From contig JAJRAK010000001.1 in NCBI GenBank assembly GCA_028682895.1, positions 109,668-173,667 on the forward strand: a DNA stretch of 64,000 bases, in the 5' to 3' direction. This document shows positions 6,905-15,215 of the stretch, piece after piece. Under the pieces are notes generated by a model. It saw only the letters and a list, made by a program, of their open reading frames with translations. It did no database searches and was not told the origin of the DNA. This DNA comes from Methanomassiliicoccales archaeon. Its GTDB lineage: Archaea; Thermoplasmatota; Thermoplasmata; Methanomassiliicoccales; UBA472. Made by a program: the position numbers and the translations under genes. Positions within the stretch are counted from its first letter, which is position 1; every line of letters begins with the position of its first letter.

Positions 6905-8692
6905 ATGGCGGAACGGCAAGCGGTCAGGATCCTGGTCGCGATATTCATCGTGGCGTCCTTGATCACTGTAAGTTTGGCCATGCTGTTCGTATGGCCGAGC
7001 GAGAACTGGCCCGATGGCGATCTGCCGGCCTTCGAGAGCGAATCCCAGATGCGGGAGTACCTGGAGCAGAACCAAGAGGATGACGGTAACGACTGGTCTT
7101 GGACATGGTGGTGGGACCAGGGTTTCACTTCCACTGGCGAATCTGACGGGGCGTACTATACCGGGACCAATGTTCAGGTCGCCGGTGTGGACGAGCTAGA
7201 TATCGTGAAAACGAACGGTGAGCAGATATTCGTGTGCCGTTGGAACGGCGTGTCGATAATCGATGCCACGCCATCATCGTCCATGCGGAACATATCTGAG
7301 ATCAACACCACCGAGCTGATCGGGAACGATTCGTACGCTTCGGTGCAGGGGATCTTCCTCTGTGGCGATATCCTGGCGATCATCATCGACCAGTATGAGA
7401 ACGGGGCGATGTATGACATCTATGATGATGCATATTCGGTCGACTCCTTCTATTACTGGTATTTCGATGCCATTGTGACGTGTTGCCTGGTCGACGTGTC
7501 CGACCCCACGCACCCGTCTCTTATAACTAGCACGTCGCAGAGCGGTGACTTCACCGGCGCAAGGCTCATCGGCGAGAACATGTACCTGATATCCGAAGAG
7601 TATGCCTGGCAGGACGGGGGCGTCGAGAGACCATCCGTCGGGACCGAAGGCGACATGCAGGACGTGGATGCCACCAGCATAAGGTTCGATCCCGATTCCG
7701 AGGACGCCAACGCATTCCTCAACATCCTCGCTTTGGACCTCGGGTCCTATGAGAGCAACTTCACCTCGATTGTGACAGGGTATTCCAGCGTCATGTACGT
7801 GTCCATGGACGACCTGTACATCACCTACGTCGAATACAGCTCAGGGGACTGGACCATCGACGACTCCGATGCTACAACGACGACCATCTTCCGTCTGAGC
7901 TTGGACGGTCTGAACGTGGTCCCAGAGGCCAAAGGCCAGGTGAAAGGGTATCCACGGGACCAGTTCGCTCTCGACGAAAAGGACGGCGTGCTGCGCATGG
8001 CGGTATGCACCAGCTCGTTCAACGGCGAGAGCGGCGTCTACACGTTCGATCAAGGATTGAACGTCATCGGCTCCCTCACGGGGTTGGCCCCGGGGGAGAC
8101 CATCCAATCCGTGAGGTTCGTAGGCGACATGCTCTATCTTGTCACATTCTTGCAGACCGATCCCCTGTTCATCATCGACATGAGCGATGCGACCGAGCCA
8201 GAGCTGCTCGGGGAACTGGTCGTCCCCGGTTTCTCCACCTATCTGCACCCCTGCGGCAACGGGACCCTGGTCGGGATCGGCCTGGAGAACTGGGACCTGA
8301 AGATATCCCTCTTCAACGTGAGCGACCCGACCGCGCCGAAGGAGGTCGACACCCTGCGATCATCGCTGGGCGCCTCGTCCGAGGCCCTATGGGAGCACAA
8401 GGCGGTGCTCTACGACCAGGGACTGTTGATGATACCGGTCTCCGTGTACAACAGTACGAACTATGGACGGGCCCAGCAGGTCCTCGTCATCCAGGTGGAC
8501 AGCGACGGTCTGACGGTCATCGAGAAATTGGACGTCGGCACAGGCTACGGATCTGTGCGCTGCGTCATCATCGATGATGCTCTTTATACGGTGACAACAT
8601 CATCCGTGATCGCCTGGGAGAACGGCACGTATGATAAGGTCGGGGAGGTCATCATCGGACCATCGGAAGACCACTACCAGCTCGAGGACTAG
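6905..8692 (+). CDS. Membrane-anchored secreted beta-propeller protein (COG4880-like)
   Basis: The ATG at 6905 gives 595 residues starting MAERQAVRILVAIFIVASLI, with a single N-terminal transmembrane anchor at about residues 8-28; an upstream frame from 6824 lacks support. A TATA-like element at 6876-6884 fits a leaderless message from this ATG. The motif NVQVAGVDELDIVKTNGEQIF followed by repeated blades with aspartate-rich turns (VDVSDPTHPSLI, IDMSDATEPELL, FNVSDPTAPKEV) matches archaeal secreted C-terminal beta-propeller proteins. The large domain is expected outside the cell. The HTH membrane protein begins three bases after its stop, so the two are likely co-transcribed. Confidence 0.8.
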   Translation: MAERQAVRILVAIFIVASLITVSLAMLFVWPSENWPDGDLPAFESESQMREYLEQNQEDDGNDWSWTWWWDQGFTSTGESDGAYYTGTNVQVAGVDELDIVKTNGEQIFVCRWNGVSIIDATPSSSMRNISEINTTELIGNDSYASVQGIFLCGDILAIIIDQYENGAMYDIYDDAYSVDSFYYWYFDAIVTCCLVDVSDPTHPSLITSTSQSGDFTGARLIGENMYLISEEYAWQDGGVERPSVGTEGDMQDVDATSIRFDPDSEDANAFLNILALDLGSYESNFTSIVTGYSSVMYVSMDDLYITYVEYSSGDWTIDDSDATTTTIFRLSLDGLNVVPEAKGQVKGYPRDQFALDEKDGVLRMAVCTSSFNGESGVYTFDQGLNVIGSLTGLAPGETIQSVRFVGDMLYLVTFLQTDPLFIIDMSDATEPELLGELVVPGFSTYLHPCGNGTLVGIGLENWDLKISLFNVSDPTAPKEVDTLRSSLGASSEALWEHKAVLYDQGLLMIPVSVYNSTNYGRAQQVLVIQVDSDGLTVIEKLDVGTGYGSVRCVIIDDALYTVTTSSVIAWENGTYDKVGEVIIGPSEDHYQLED

Positions 8693-8695
8693 ACG

Positions 8696-9400
8696 ATGGG
8701 CTGGATGGAGGCGGACCGCATGAAGGTCGAGCTGGACAGGGTCGCCCTGTTCGCCTTGGCCTCGGACACCAGGCTCGAGCTTCTAAGGGCGCTCCAGAAC
8801 GATCGCAAGACCCTCGCCCAGCTGACGGAAAAGCTCAATGTCGACAAGGCCGCGGTGCACCGGCATCTCAAGAAGTTGGAAGAGGGCGGTCTGGTGAGCA
8901 AGGAGGATGACCACGGTTTCATCTATTACTCGCTGACATGGAAGGCTAAGAACCTGGTGTCGCCCGGTGAAAGGACGCATGTGGTCGTGCTTTTGGCGTC
9001 CGCCCTGGCGATCACGGCCATCGTAGTGGTCCTCATGGCCTACGTAATGATGACGGGCATTAGCGGCGGCGATGGAACGAGCACCCCGACCGGGCTCCTT
9101 GACTCCCCCGAGGTATCTGGAACATCAACGTTCAACGCGACGGTCGAGATCGGGTCGATCACTCCCAGCACCGCAATATCTGATATGGACTTCAAGATCG
9201 GGACCCTCAGCGCAATGGACGTTTCGACGACCAATACCTACGCCCTGCCCTATATGGTCACGTTCTATGACATGGACGGGGACCTCACGGCATCGGACGG
9301 TGATTACTTCACCATCACCGGGATAACCGAGGACGTCACCTTCTACCTGATATACGAGCCGACCGGCGAGGTCATCGACTCAGTGATGATAGACGTTTAG
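8696..9400 (+). CDS. Membrane-anchored ArsR-type HTH regulator with extracytoplasmic domain
   Basis: Residues 10-90 form a winged helix (LASDTRLELLRALQNDRKTLAQL, then VDKAAVHRHLKKLEEGGLV). Residues 95-122 are one transmembrane segment, and the remaining 110 residues are Ser/Thr/Gly/Asp-rich with a beta character like an archaeal surface or pilin-type domain. This arrangement is a one-component transmembrane regulator: DNA binding inside, sensing outside. The gene follows the beta-propeller gene by three bases, so the propeller may be its sensing partner or its target (inference). Internal ATG codons at residues 4 and 9 are alternative starts. Confidence 0.72.
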   Translation: MGWMEADRMKVELDRVALFALASDTRLELLRALQNDRKTLAQLTEKLNVDKAAVHRHLKKLEEGGLVSKEDDHGFIYYSLTWKAKNLVSPGERTHVVVLLASALAITAIVVVLMAYVMMTGISGGDGTSTPTGLLDSPEVSGTSTFNATVEIGSITPSTAISDMDFKIGTLSAMDVSTTNTYALPYMVTFYDMDGDLTASDGDYFTITGITEDVTFYLIYEPTGEVIDSVMIDV

Positions 9401-9444
9401 AATTGGTCATAAGCGCGGAAGGCCGAGAACAGGACGACTGGAGA

Positions 9445-9672
9445 TCATCTCATCTTGGCGGCCATGCTGACGGCCACCTTGAGCTGGTTCAGCATGCACG
9501 GCTCAACATAATAACCCTTCATGCTGCGAAGCTCTCCGTACATGTCTTCAGGGGACCTGCCGATAAGTTCCTTTACGGACCTTATTCCCAAGATGTACAA
9601 TGGCTCGGCCACCTTCTCCCCTACCACGGGGATGGTCCTCAGTTCCATCATGACCGCTTCCTTGTCGTCCAT
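9445..9672 (-). CDS. Cdd1-like helix-hairpin-helix protein
   Basis: The 75-residue protein has a helix-hairpin-helix pattern, IPVVGEKVAEPLYILGIRSVKELIG near residues 14-38, followed by SPEDMYGELRSMKG and a conserved Cys region. This resembles the pathogenicity-locus Cdd1 family, small HhH proteins of unknown role that probably bind DNA. It stands alone between the HTH gene and a membrane protein gene. Confidence 0.65.
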   Translation of the reverse strand: MDDKEAVMMELRTIPVVGEKVAEPLYILGIRSVKELIGRSPEDMYGELRSMKGYYVEPCMLNQLKVAVSMAAKMR

Positions 9673-9717
9673 AGGTCGAACTACGCAGCGCTGAGGATAT
9701 AATCATTTTCCGATCGC

Positions 9718-10302
9718 TCACGGACGAAGCTGGGATGCCCGGCGGAACAGCTCCTTGACGGACTCAGTGACCTGGCCCTCTTCCAAGGTCCCTATCAACA
9801 TGTAGAACATGGTGAACGCGAAGTAGGGCGCCAGGTAGAACCAGCTGAACGGTGTGAACGCAATCAACAGCACTAGGGCGATGTCGCTGAACGGCCGGTA
9901 GTGCAGGAAGTATTCCATGGCCGGTCCGAACCTTCTCTTGTGGGCAATCCCGTCAGCTATCTCGTCCACCGCCCCTGCGATGAGGAACACTGCCAAGGGC
10001 ACCAGCATGAGCTCTGCGCCCCAGATGAAGGCCCCGGCGATATAGGTGACCAGGGCCACCAAGGTCCCGACCATGAAGCTCCAGTTGTCGATCTTCTTGG
10101 TGAGCACCAGGCTGATGAGCATGGCCAGGTAGAACGCGGTGGAGAACCCGCCATCAAAGATCATGCAGGCCCCCATGACCAGCCCGGAGACGATGGCAAG
10201 CATCTTGGAGATCCTTATCGAACCTATGCCCTCGTCATATGCCTGATCTATGTACTTTATCGCCCCTCCCAAGAAGGCGTAGGCGACCACCAGGAAGATC
10301 AC
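9718..10302 (-). CDS. Polytopic membrane protein of unknown function
   Basis: At least five hydrophobic segments span the 194 residues, with the polar loops IKYIDQAYDEGIGSIRI and GIAHKRRFGPAMEYFLHYR. The fold is not recognised; the aspartates in IFDGG and DEIAD could be functional. A GTG at 10302 is the only standard start in the open frame; the frame stays open upstream to about 10369 with plausible residues, so a rare start codon cannot be excluded. A TATA-like sequence near 10334-10342 fits initiation just ahead of the GTG. Confidence 0.6.
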   Translation of the reverse strand: MIFLVVAYAFLGGAIKYIDQAYDEGIGSIRISKMLAIVSGLVMGACMIFDGGFSTAFYLAMLISLVLTKKIDNWSFMVGTLVALVTYIAGAFIWGAELMLVPLAVFLIAGAVDEIADGIAHKRRFGPAMEYFLHYRPFSDIALVLLIAFTPFSWFYLAPYFAFTMFYMLIGTLEEGQVTESVKELFRRASQLRP

Positions 10303-10620
10303 GTCAATGAACGTAAGGTCCCCGGCGGTGAATAATTCTAAAGCTATGAGAATCCGCTCCTGGTCGTATTAATTCGGAGCACATCAGTGGGAACTGATTA
10401 GATAAGCGTTTCCCCTGATAAGATGACGATAATAGATGGCGTATGACGTCAATTGACGATAAATATGGGTAAAAATCCCCATTTATTAGTGTTTTTAAGG
10501 CGTTGATATAATTATTGTCGAATCGATATTCATTCATCCGAATCTTACTCAAACGATCAAATTTTTTCACCCTCCTTTCCTTCCGGTCCGATGGGGTAAC
10601 ACTGGTTAATAAAAAAACAT
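10303..10620. other. AT-rich intergenic region with helically phased TGACG repeats
   Basis: This 318-base gap is much richer in A and T than its surroundings. It holds three TGACG boxes at 10424, 10444 and 10454, spaced 20 and 10 bases, two of them within the longer repeat TGACGATAA (10424 and 10454) and one within the palindrome TGACGTCA (10444-10451). Two hairpins are also visible (10383-10398 and 10459-10486). A minus-strand frame of 88 codons exists but has no credible coding character. Confidence 0.5.
10383..10495 (+). ncRNA. Candidate small structured RNA with terminator-like 3' end
   Basis: On the plus strand, ATCAGT-GGGA-ACTGAT (10383-10398) folds as a six-pair stem with a GNRA tetraloop. 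ATAAAT and GGG at 10459-10469 pair with CCC and ATTTAT at 10478-10486 around a two-base bulge, followed by a run of five T residues at 10492-10496, as in an intrinsic terminator. No plus-strand gene precedes it, which is why a small RNA is considered. Promoter placement is unclear (AT-rich elements at 10329-10343 and 10367-10374). The same DNA could instead be a regulatory region for the flanking genes. Confidence 0.22.
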
Positions 10621-10681
10621 TTAGATATTAGAAAAACCATATATCCACTGGCCCCCACCAGGGACTGGAGGTGGTTTACCA

Positions 10682-10729
10682 ATGGCTAAGGACAAGAAGC
10701 CGAAGGAGAAGGCGAAGGAGAAGAAGTAA
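10682..10729 (+). CDS. 15-residue lysine-rich microprotein (candidate)
   Basis: An ATG at 10682 opens MAKDKKPKEKAKEKK and stops at TAA; eight of 15 residues are lysine. A strong purine site ggaggtgg ends eight bases before the ATG, and TATA-like elements lie at 10638-10647 and 10621-10630. Downstream, a seven-base sequence tcggctt can pair back to aagccga inside the ORF, just before a short T run. Such a peptide would be highly cationic and could bind nucleic acid, but function is unknown. The clean promoter, ribosome site and stop favour expression; the small size leaves chance possible. Confidence 0.45.
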   Translation: MAKDKKPKEKAKEKK

Positions 10730-10836
10730 ATTCTCACTTCGTCGGCTTTTAAACCAACCTCGTCAGGACGAAATGCCCTGGCGTATTTCCCTATTTTGTT
10801 CAACTTTTATATACTGGCCATTGTTCTTGAGTCCCT

Positions 10837-11577
10837 ATGAAATGGGCATCACACATCGCCATCGGAAAGGTGATAGCCGATGCCCTTGAACTTTCTCCGG
10901 GGGAGAGGAAGGCCTTCCTTGACGGAATTGTGGAGCCGGACCGTCACAAGGAAAGGGGGAACAGGGACGGACGGTCCTACCGTCTCAGTCATCATGATCC
11001 CTCGGACCGGGTGATAATGCTGCATGTATGGATGGCCCGCAGGTCGATGCTCCGAAATGATACCTACCAAGGGTATCGGCACCTAGGGATGGCCCTTCAT
11101 TACATCCAGGACAAGTCGACATCCAAGGGATTCCTGGGGCTTACCCACGAGCGCAGGGAAGAGAAGCTGGCCAAGGTCGAACCGTCCCGCGATGAGGTGA
11201 TGAAAGGATTGAAAGAGCACGCTTCCTCGTCCGAGTTCGTCCGGCGCTCCCTATCTGAGATCAAGCCGCTGAAGGATCCCAAGAGGATAATGGCCCAAGC
11301 GTCCTACCGCTCGGCGTCGGTGGCCGCGGCGGTCATCGATATGGATGGGCAGACGCATGTGAAGAAGGACTACGCCCGGGCCCGCAGGAAGCACGCCCTG
11401 GCGACCGTTCCGCTGATCATTGGCTCTCTGGCCATTGGCGCTTCCATTTCCATCCTATGGTCCTCTCCGTACCCGATGGTCCCCGCGGCCGTCCTAGCCC
11501 TCATCGCGGTCCTGCTGGACCGTCCATACCGTCAGCTCAGGCGTCTGGCCGAATGGAACGGGCTGGGGAAGCATTGA
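10837..11577 (+). CDS. Phospholipase C / S1-P1 nuclease-like membrane protein (putative)
   Basis: The 246-residue protein begins MKWASHIAIGKVIADAL and contains YRLSHHDPSDR and GMALHYIQDKSTSKGF; the HYIQD motif and scattered histidines recall zinc-dependent phospholipase C and P1 nucleases, whose metal sites use Trp1, His and Asp. Two hydrophobic helices near residues 190-230 form a hairpin anchor, so the putative catalytic domain would sit on one side of the membrane. A TATA element (cttttatata) at 10804-10813 is about 27 bases before the ATG, so the message is probably leaderless. The catalytic assignment rests on motifs only. Confidence 0.5.
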   Translation: MKWASHIAIGKVIADALELSPGERKAFLDGIVEPDRHKERGNRDGRSYRLSHHDPSDRVIMLHVWMARRSMLRNDTYQGYRHLGMALHYIQDKSTSKGFLGLTHERREEKLAKVEPSRDEVMKGLKEHASSSEFVRRSLSEIKPLKDPKRIMAQASYRSASVAAAVIDMDGQTHVKKDYARARRKHALATVPLIIGSLAIGASISILWSSPYPMVPAAVLALIAVLLDRPYRQLRRLAEWNGLGKH

Positions 11578-11584
11578 GCAAGAG

Positions 11585-11607
11585 GTTCGATGACGCACGC
11601 GTCGAAC
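11585..11607. terminator. Hairpin between convergent genes
   Basis: GTTC and GACGC on the left pair with GCGTC and GAAC on the right around a two-base loop, with a three-base bulge (nine pairs). It lies between the convergent membrane-protein and RNase J-like genes. No clear T run follows, so termination activity is uncertain. Confidence 0.35.
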
Positions 11608-11635
11608 AGCTCCAGAACGACCCTCGATCATATCC

Positions 11636-13153
11636 TCAATAAAGGTCCATATCGATGGCCTGCCCTTTGACAGGAACTACGGTACGCAACGGGCACAGCT
11701 CCCTGAACCTCTCCGGGTCGGGGCAGTGCACCGGTATGACCACCTCGGGCGATATCCTCTCCACCACCTGCCATAGATGGTCCAATGAAAGGTGCCCGGA
11801 ACTATGGAAGCCCCTCTCGAAGTCCAACTTTCCATCCACCAGGGCCAGTCCCCGACAGTTGAAACCGAACAGCTCTATCCAGTTCATCAGCTTCTGCAGG
11901 TTGTCCATCTGCTTCAGGTCATAGGCCATGCTGTTAGAGTAGACGTACGTGCCGCCCTTAGGTCCGATGTCCAGCAGCTTTGTCATGTCAAAGAACGAGA
12001 AGCAGAGCATGTGCTCATCAGGCTCCCTGGCCACGTCCTGGGGGTCGGCCACCTGCCAGCCTTTCTCTTGGAGGTCGTTGACGGTGGAGACGTCGTCCGG
12101 GCTCAGGGACCTGTACACCCAAAGAAGGTCCTTGCGTACGTTGCCATCCACCTTGGCTATGCTCTCTAGGAGTGCCACGTCCTTGTGGGTCACCACCATC
12201 CTCTTGCCGGTGGTGTTGGCGATGTCGATGAAGGTGTCTAATCGTTCGAAGTTATTGGCAGAGAAATCGGCGATGGTCAGTCCCTTCCCCGCCTCTACCG
12301 CGGCCCGGCAGTTCTCCCTGACCATGGCCTCGGTCATCTCCCTGCCATCGATGGGCCGACCGATCCGCGTTCCTTCGATGATGAGGGCCTTGGGGGCAAG
12401 TTCCCTGGCCGAGTCCGCGAAGCGCGAGGTGCACTCCCCGTTCACTCCATGCATCCTCAGGTCACCGGAATAGACGAGCCAATCACCTTCACCGCGCCGG
12501 ACGGCGAAGGCCGTGGCGCCATACACCGAATGGTCGACCGGGAACGAGCGGTACTCTATTCCATCGATCTCCCCCTCCCCCTGAGATACGTCGCACAGCG
12601 AACCCTTCTTCCACTGGGGGTCGTCATCTATGACATCGCCGGTCAGCACCCATCTTCGACCGCGCATCTGCTTTTCCTTGGTGCGAGGGGAGAAAAGCAC
12701 CCTGGGCTCCTCTTCCTTCCTTTCCCTTACCACATGGTCGAAGAGCTCTGTAGGGGCACCGGCCCTGCCCATCTCGCTGGAGGTGCGGAGGAGGGCGTAG
12801 GTCATGGGGCTGGCGACTATCGGGATGTCCTGGCGCAGGAACCCTATCTGCCCGTAATGGTCGAAATGCGCGTGGGAAAGGAACAGAGCGTCCACCCGCA
12901 CCGGCCTCATTTCCGAGGGCGGCAGGTCGCTGGGGAAAAGGTCGGGACGATAACAGTCCAGGGCGGGCAGCATGCCCATGCGGACATAGTCCCACAGTCC
13001 CCGACCGGACCGCGGCTTGGAATATTCGGTGTAATAGTCCTTGCTGACATCGAACGGCTCGCCGAAATCGAAGAACAGTCCGCGGTCGCCCAGATCGACG
13101 TGTATCTTGTTCCCGCCGACGACGCCCGCCCCACCGTAGACCGTGATGTCCAT
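11636..13153 (-). CDS. RNase J-like metallo-beta-lactamase nuclease
   Basis: The 505-residue protein has the motif LSHAHFDHYGQIGFL (HxHxDH) near residue 92, YSGDLRMHG for the next metal aspartate, and a beta-CASP-like insert. The late motifs SSGHLSLDHLWQVVERISPEVVIPVHC match RNase J and related beta-CASP ribonucleases. The insert TKEKQMRGRRWVLTGDVIDDD is unusual. In archaea aRNase J is a 5'-3' exoribonuclease, but more distant family members act on other substrates, so the exact activity is an inference. Confidence 0.72.
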   Translation of the reverse strand: MDITVYGGAGVVGGNKIHVDLGDRGLFFDFGEPFDVSKDYYTEYSKPRSGRGLWDYVRMGMLPALDCYRPDLFPSDLPPSEMRPVRVDALFLSHAHFDHYGQIGFLRQDIPIVASPMTYALLRTSSEMGRAGAPTELFDHVVRERKEEEPRVLFSPRTKEKQMRGRRWVLTGDVIDDDPQWKKGSLCDVSQGEGEIDGIEYRSFPVDHSVYGATAFAVRRGEGDWLVYSGDLRMHGVNGECTSRFADSARELAPKALIIEGTRIGRPIDGREMTEAMVRENCRAAVEAGKGLTIADFSANNFERLDTFIDIANTTGKRMVVTHKDVALLESIAKVDGNVRKDLLWVYRSLSPDDVSTVNDLQEKGWQVADPQDVAREPDEHMLCFSFFDMTKLLDIGPKGGTYVYSNSMAYDLKQMDNLQKLMNWIELFGFNCRGLALVDGKLDFERGFHSSGHLSLDHLWQVVERISPEVVIPVHCPDPERFRELCPLRTVVPVKGQAIDMDLY

Positions 13154-13316
13154 GTCGATCGAATGGAAGGTCCGGTGGGGATTTATGACTATGCTCTCGG
13201 TTTTACATCGATTACCAAATAATTATTCGTGAAAACGAGCGACAATATTTTTATGAACGGTCTACTAAAATGAAAATCTCGAAACGCATATATCTGGCGA
13301 ACATGTTGGAGCACTC

Positions 13317-14576
13317 ATGGCAGCCATGACCTTCGCCCAGAAGGTTCTATCCCGGACCAGTGGAAAGGAGGCGTTCCCCGGTGACATTGTTTCGGCCAAG
13401 ATCGACCTGGCGATGTCCCATGAGAACGCCGCCCTGGTGCTCCGTTCGTTCAAGGAGATTGGAGCGAAGCAGCTTTGGGACCCGGAGAAGGTGGTGCTGC
13501 TCTTCGATCACAGGATACCGGCCAATACCACCAAGGCCGCTGAAGGGCATCAGACGGTGCGTAACTTCGTGCGGCAGGAAGGTTTGCCAAACTTTTACGA
13601 TATGAAGGAAGGCATCTGCCATCAGGTCCTTCCTGAGAAAGGGCACGTCCTCCCGGGCATGCTCATCGTCGGGACGGACTCGCATACCACGACGTATGGT
13701 GCGTTGGGGGCGTTCTCCACCGGCATCGGTGCCACCGAGATGGCCGCCGCCTGGGCCACGGGAGAGCTGTGGATGAAGGTCCCACAGACTTTCCGATTCC
13801 ATCTGAACGGGAAGTTGGACGGCATCACCTCGGCCAAGGACGTCATACTTCATCTCATCGGCAAGATGGGAGCGGACGGTTGCGATTACCGCTGCACGGA
13901 GTTCGTCGGTCCGGTCGTGGACGCCATGTCAGTGTCCGGCCGCATGACCATGTGCAACATGAGCATGGAGATGGGAGCCAAGGCCGGGGTATGCTTCCCT
14001 GACCAGAGGACGGAGGAGTACCTCAAGGGAAGGGCGAAAGGCCCATGGCAGCCGATCACCTCCGACAAGGGCGCAGAGGTGGAGAAGGAGCTCGACCTGG
14101 ACCTCACCGGCCTATCACCCCAGGTGGCCTACCCGCACTCCGTTGACAATGTGAAGGCGGTGGAGGAGATGGTCGGGATACCGATAGACCAGGCGGTCAT
14201 CGGCTCCTGCACTAACGGACGGGCGGAGGACCTGCTCGCCGCCGAGCGCATCCTGCACGGACGAAAGGTGGCCGAGAGCGTTCGCCTGATCGTCGTCCCT
14301 GCGTCAAAAGAGGTGTATCTGTGGGCGGCGGACAGTGGCATACTATCATCGCTCGTAAGGTCGGGCGCGATCGTGACGAACCCCGGGTGCGGTCCCTGCC
14401 TGGGTGCGCACCAAGGCCTGCTGGCTCCAGGGGAGCGTTGCATCGCCACCACGAACCGTAATTTCAAGGGCAGGATGGGCTCCCCGGAGTCCGAGGTGTA
14501 CTTGGCATCCCCGGCCACGGTAGCGGCAAGTGCGATGAAGGGAGAGATCGCAGACCCCCGGGAAGTGGGACCATGA
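13317..14576 (+). CDS. leuC: 3-isopropylmalate dehydratase / homoaconitase large subunit
   Basis: The 419-residue protein is an aconitase-superfamily large subunit of the archaeal LeuC/HacA type. The cluster ligands are in SCTNGRAEDLLAA and NPGCGPCLGAHQG, and GTDSHTTTYGALGAF binds substrate. It hydrates and isomerises 2-isopropylmalate (leucine route), citramalate-derived acids or homocitrate. It overlaps leuD by four bases (ATGA). A TATA-like element (catatatc) at 13287-13295 supports a leaderless start; an ATG three codons later is an alternative. The rest of the leucine route is not in the window. Confidence 0.9.
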   Translation: MAAMTFAQKVLSRTSGKEAFPGDIVSAKIDLAMSHENAALVLRSFKEIGAKQLWDPEKVVLLFDHRIPANTTKAAEGHQTVRNFVRQEGLPNFYDMKEGICHQVLPEKGHVLPGMLIVGTDSHTTTYGALGAFSTGIGATEMAAAWATGELWMKVPQTFRFHLNGKLDGITSAKDVILHLIGKMGADGCDYRCTEFVGPVVDAMSVSGRMTMCNMSMEMGAKAGVCFPDQRTEEYLKGRAKGPWQPITSDKGAEVEKELDLDLTGLSPQVAYPHSVDNVKAVEEMVGIPIDQAVIGSCTNGRAEDLLAAERILHGRKVAESVRLIVVPASKEVYLWAADSGILSSLVRSGAIVTNPGCGPCLGAHQGLLAPGERCIATTNRNFKGRMGSPESEVYLASPATVAASAMKGEIADPREVGP

Positions 14577-15055
14577 AGGGAAAGGTATGGAAGTACGGCG
14601 ATCACGTCAACACCGACGTGATCATACCCGGAAGGTACCTGGACGATTACGACCCGAAGCACCTGGCGAGGCATGCGATGGAGGACATCGACGTCACGTT
14701 CGCAAAGGACGTTTCATATGGGGACATCATCGTAGCGGGACGGAACTTCGGCTGCGGCTCCAGCCGAGAGCAGGCGCCTCTCGCTCTCAAGTTCGCCGGC
14801 GTAGGCGCGGTCGTCGCCCCTAGCTTCGCCCGGATCTTTTACCGGAACGCTATCAACATCGGCCTTCCGGTCATCGAGCTCGACGCCCGGGAGATGTTCA
14901 ACAAAGGGGACACAGCGCTCATCAACTTGGAGAAAGGCATAATGGTCAACGAGGCCAGCGGCAAGAGCGTCAAGTTCGAACCGCTGCCCGATTTCCTGCT
15001 GGCCATACTCAAAGAAGGAGGCCTGGTCGCTCACACCGCGAAGAGGTTCCGTTAG
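14573..15055 (+). CDS. leuD: 3-isopropylmalate dehydratase / homoaconitase small subunit
   Basis: The 160-residue swivel subunit contains [41 protein letters not shown] (phosphate-binding Ser-Arg) and [13 protein letters not shown]. In the studied archaeal enzymes, the residues after the YL of the GRYL loop separate isopropylmalate from homocitrate enzymes, the latter having YLRT. Here the loop reads YLDD, with no arginine, so isopropylmalate or citramalate use seems more likely, but the motif is not a known type. It is translationally coupled to leuC. Confidence 0.9.
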   Translation: MKGKVWKYGDHVNTDVIIPGRYLDDYDPKHLARHAMEDIDVTFAKDVSYGDIIVAGRNFGCGSSREQAPLALKFAGVGAVVAPSFARIFYRNAINIGLPVIELDAREMFNKGDTALINLEKGIMVNEASGKSVKFEPLPDFLLAILKEGGLVAHTAKRFR

Positions 15056-15215
15056 AGGAAGTTATATAAGGGGGGAAGGATTGGGCTAGCTCAAGGACGC
15101 TCCCAGTCACCTGCTGGAATACAGCGAAAAACATGTCTGGGTCATCCTATGCGGGGCGTGAAAAAATTTATAAGCCCCTCGATAATATGGGGACACTTCC
15201 CCTTATGGTGAATTC
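15056..15215 (+). promoter_or_regulatory. Intergenic promoter region of rpoK-rps2
   Basis: Two TATA-like elements occur: ttatataagg at 15061-15070, and aatttataag at 15165-15174, the latter flanked by an inverted repeat GGGGC / GCCCC. A short hairpin GGGGA-cact-TCCCC lies at 15189-15202 just before rpoK. A 28-codon frame from 15134 runs to the rpoK start but lacks a ribosome site. No gene is called here. Confidence 0.4.

Noticed and set aside
10304..10570. 88-codon minus-strand frame in the AT-rich gap
   Set aside because: It begins with GTG fused directly to a purine run with no spacing, overlaps the start region of the membrane protein gene, and its residue pattern looks random for this AT-rich DNA.
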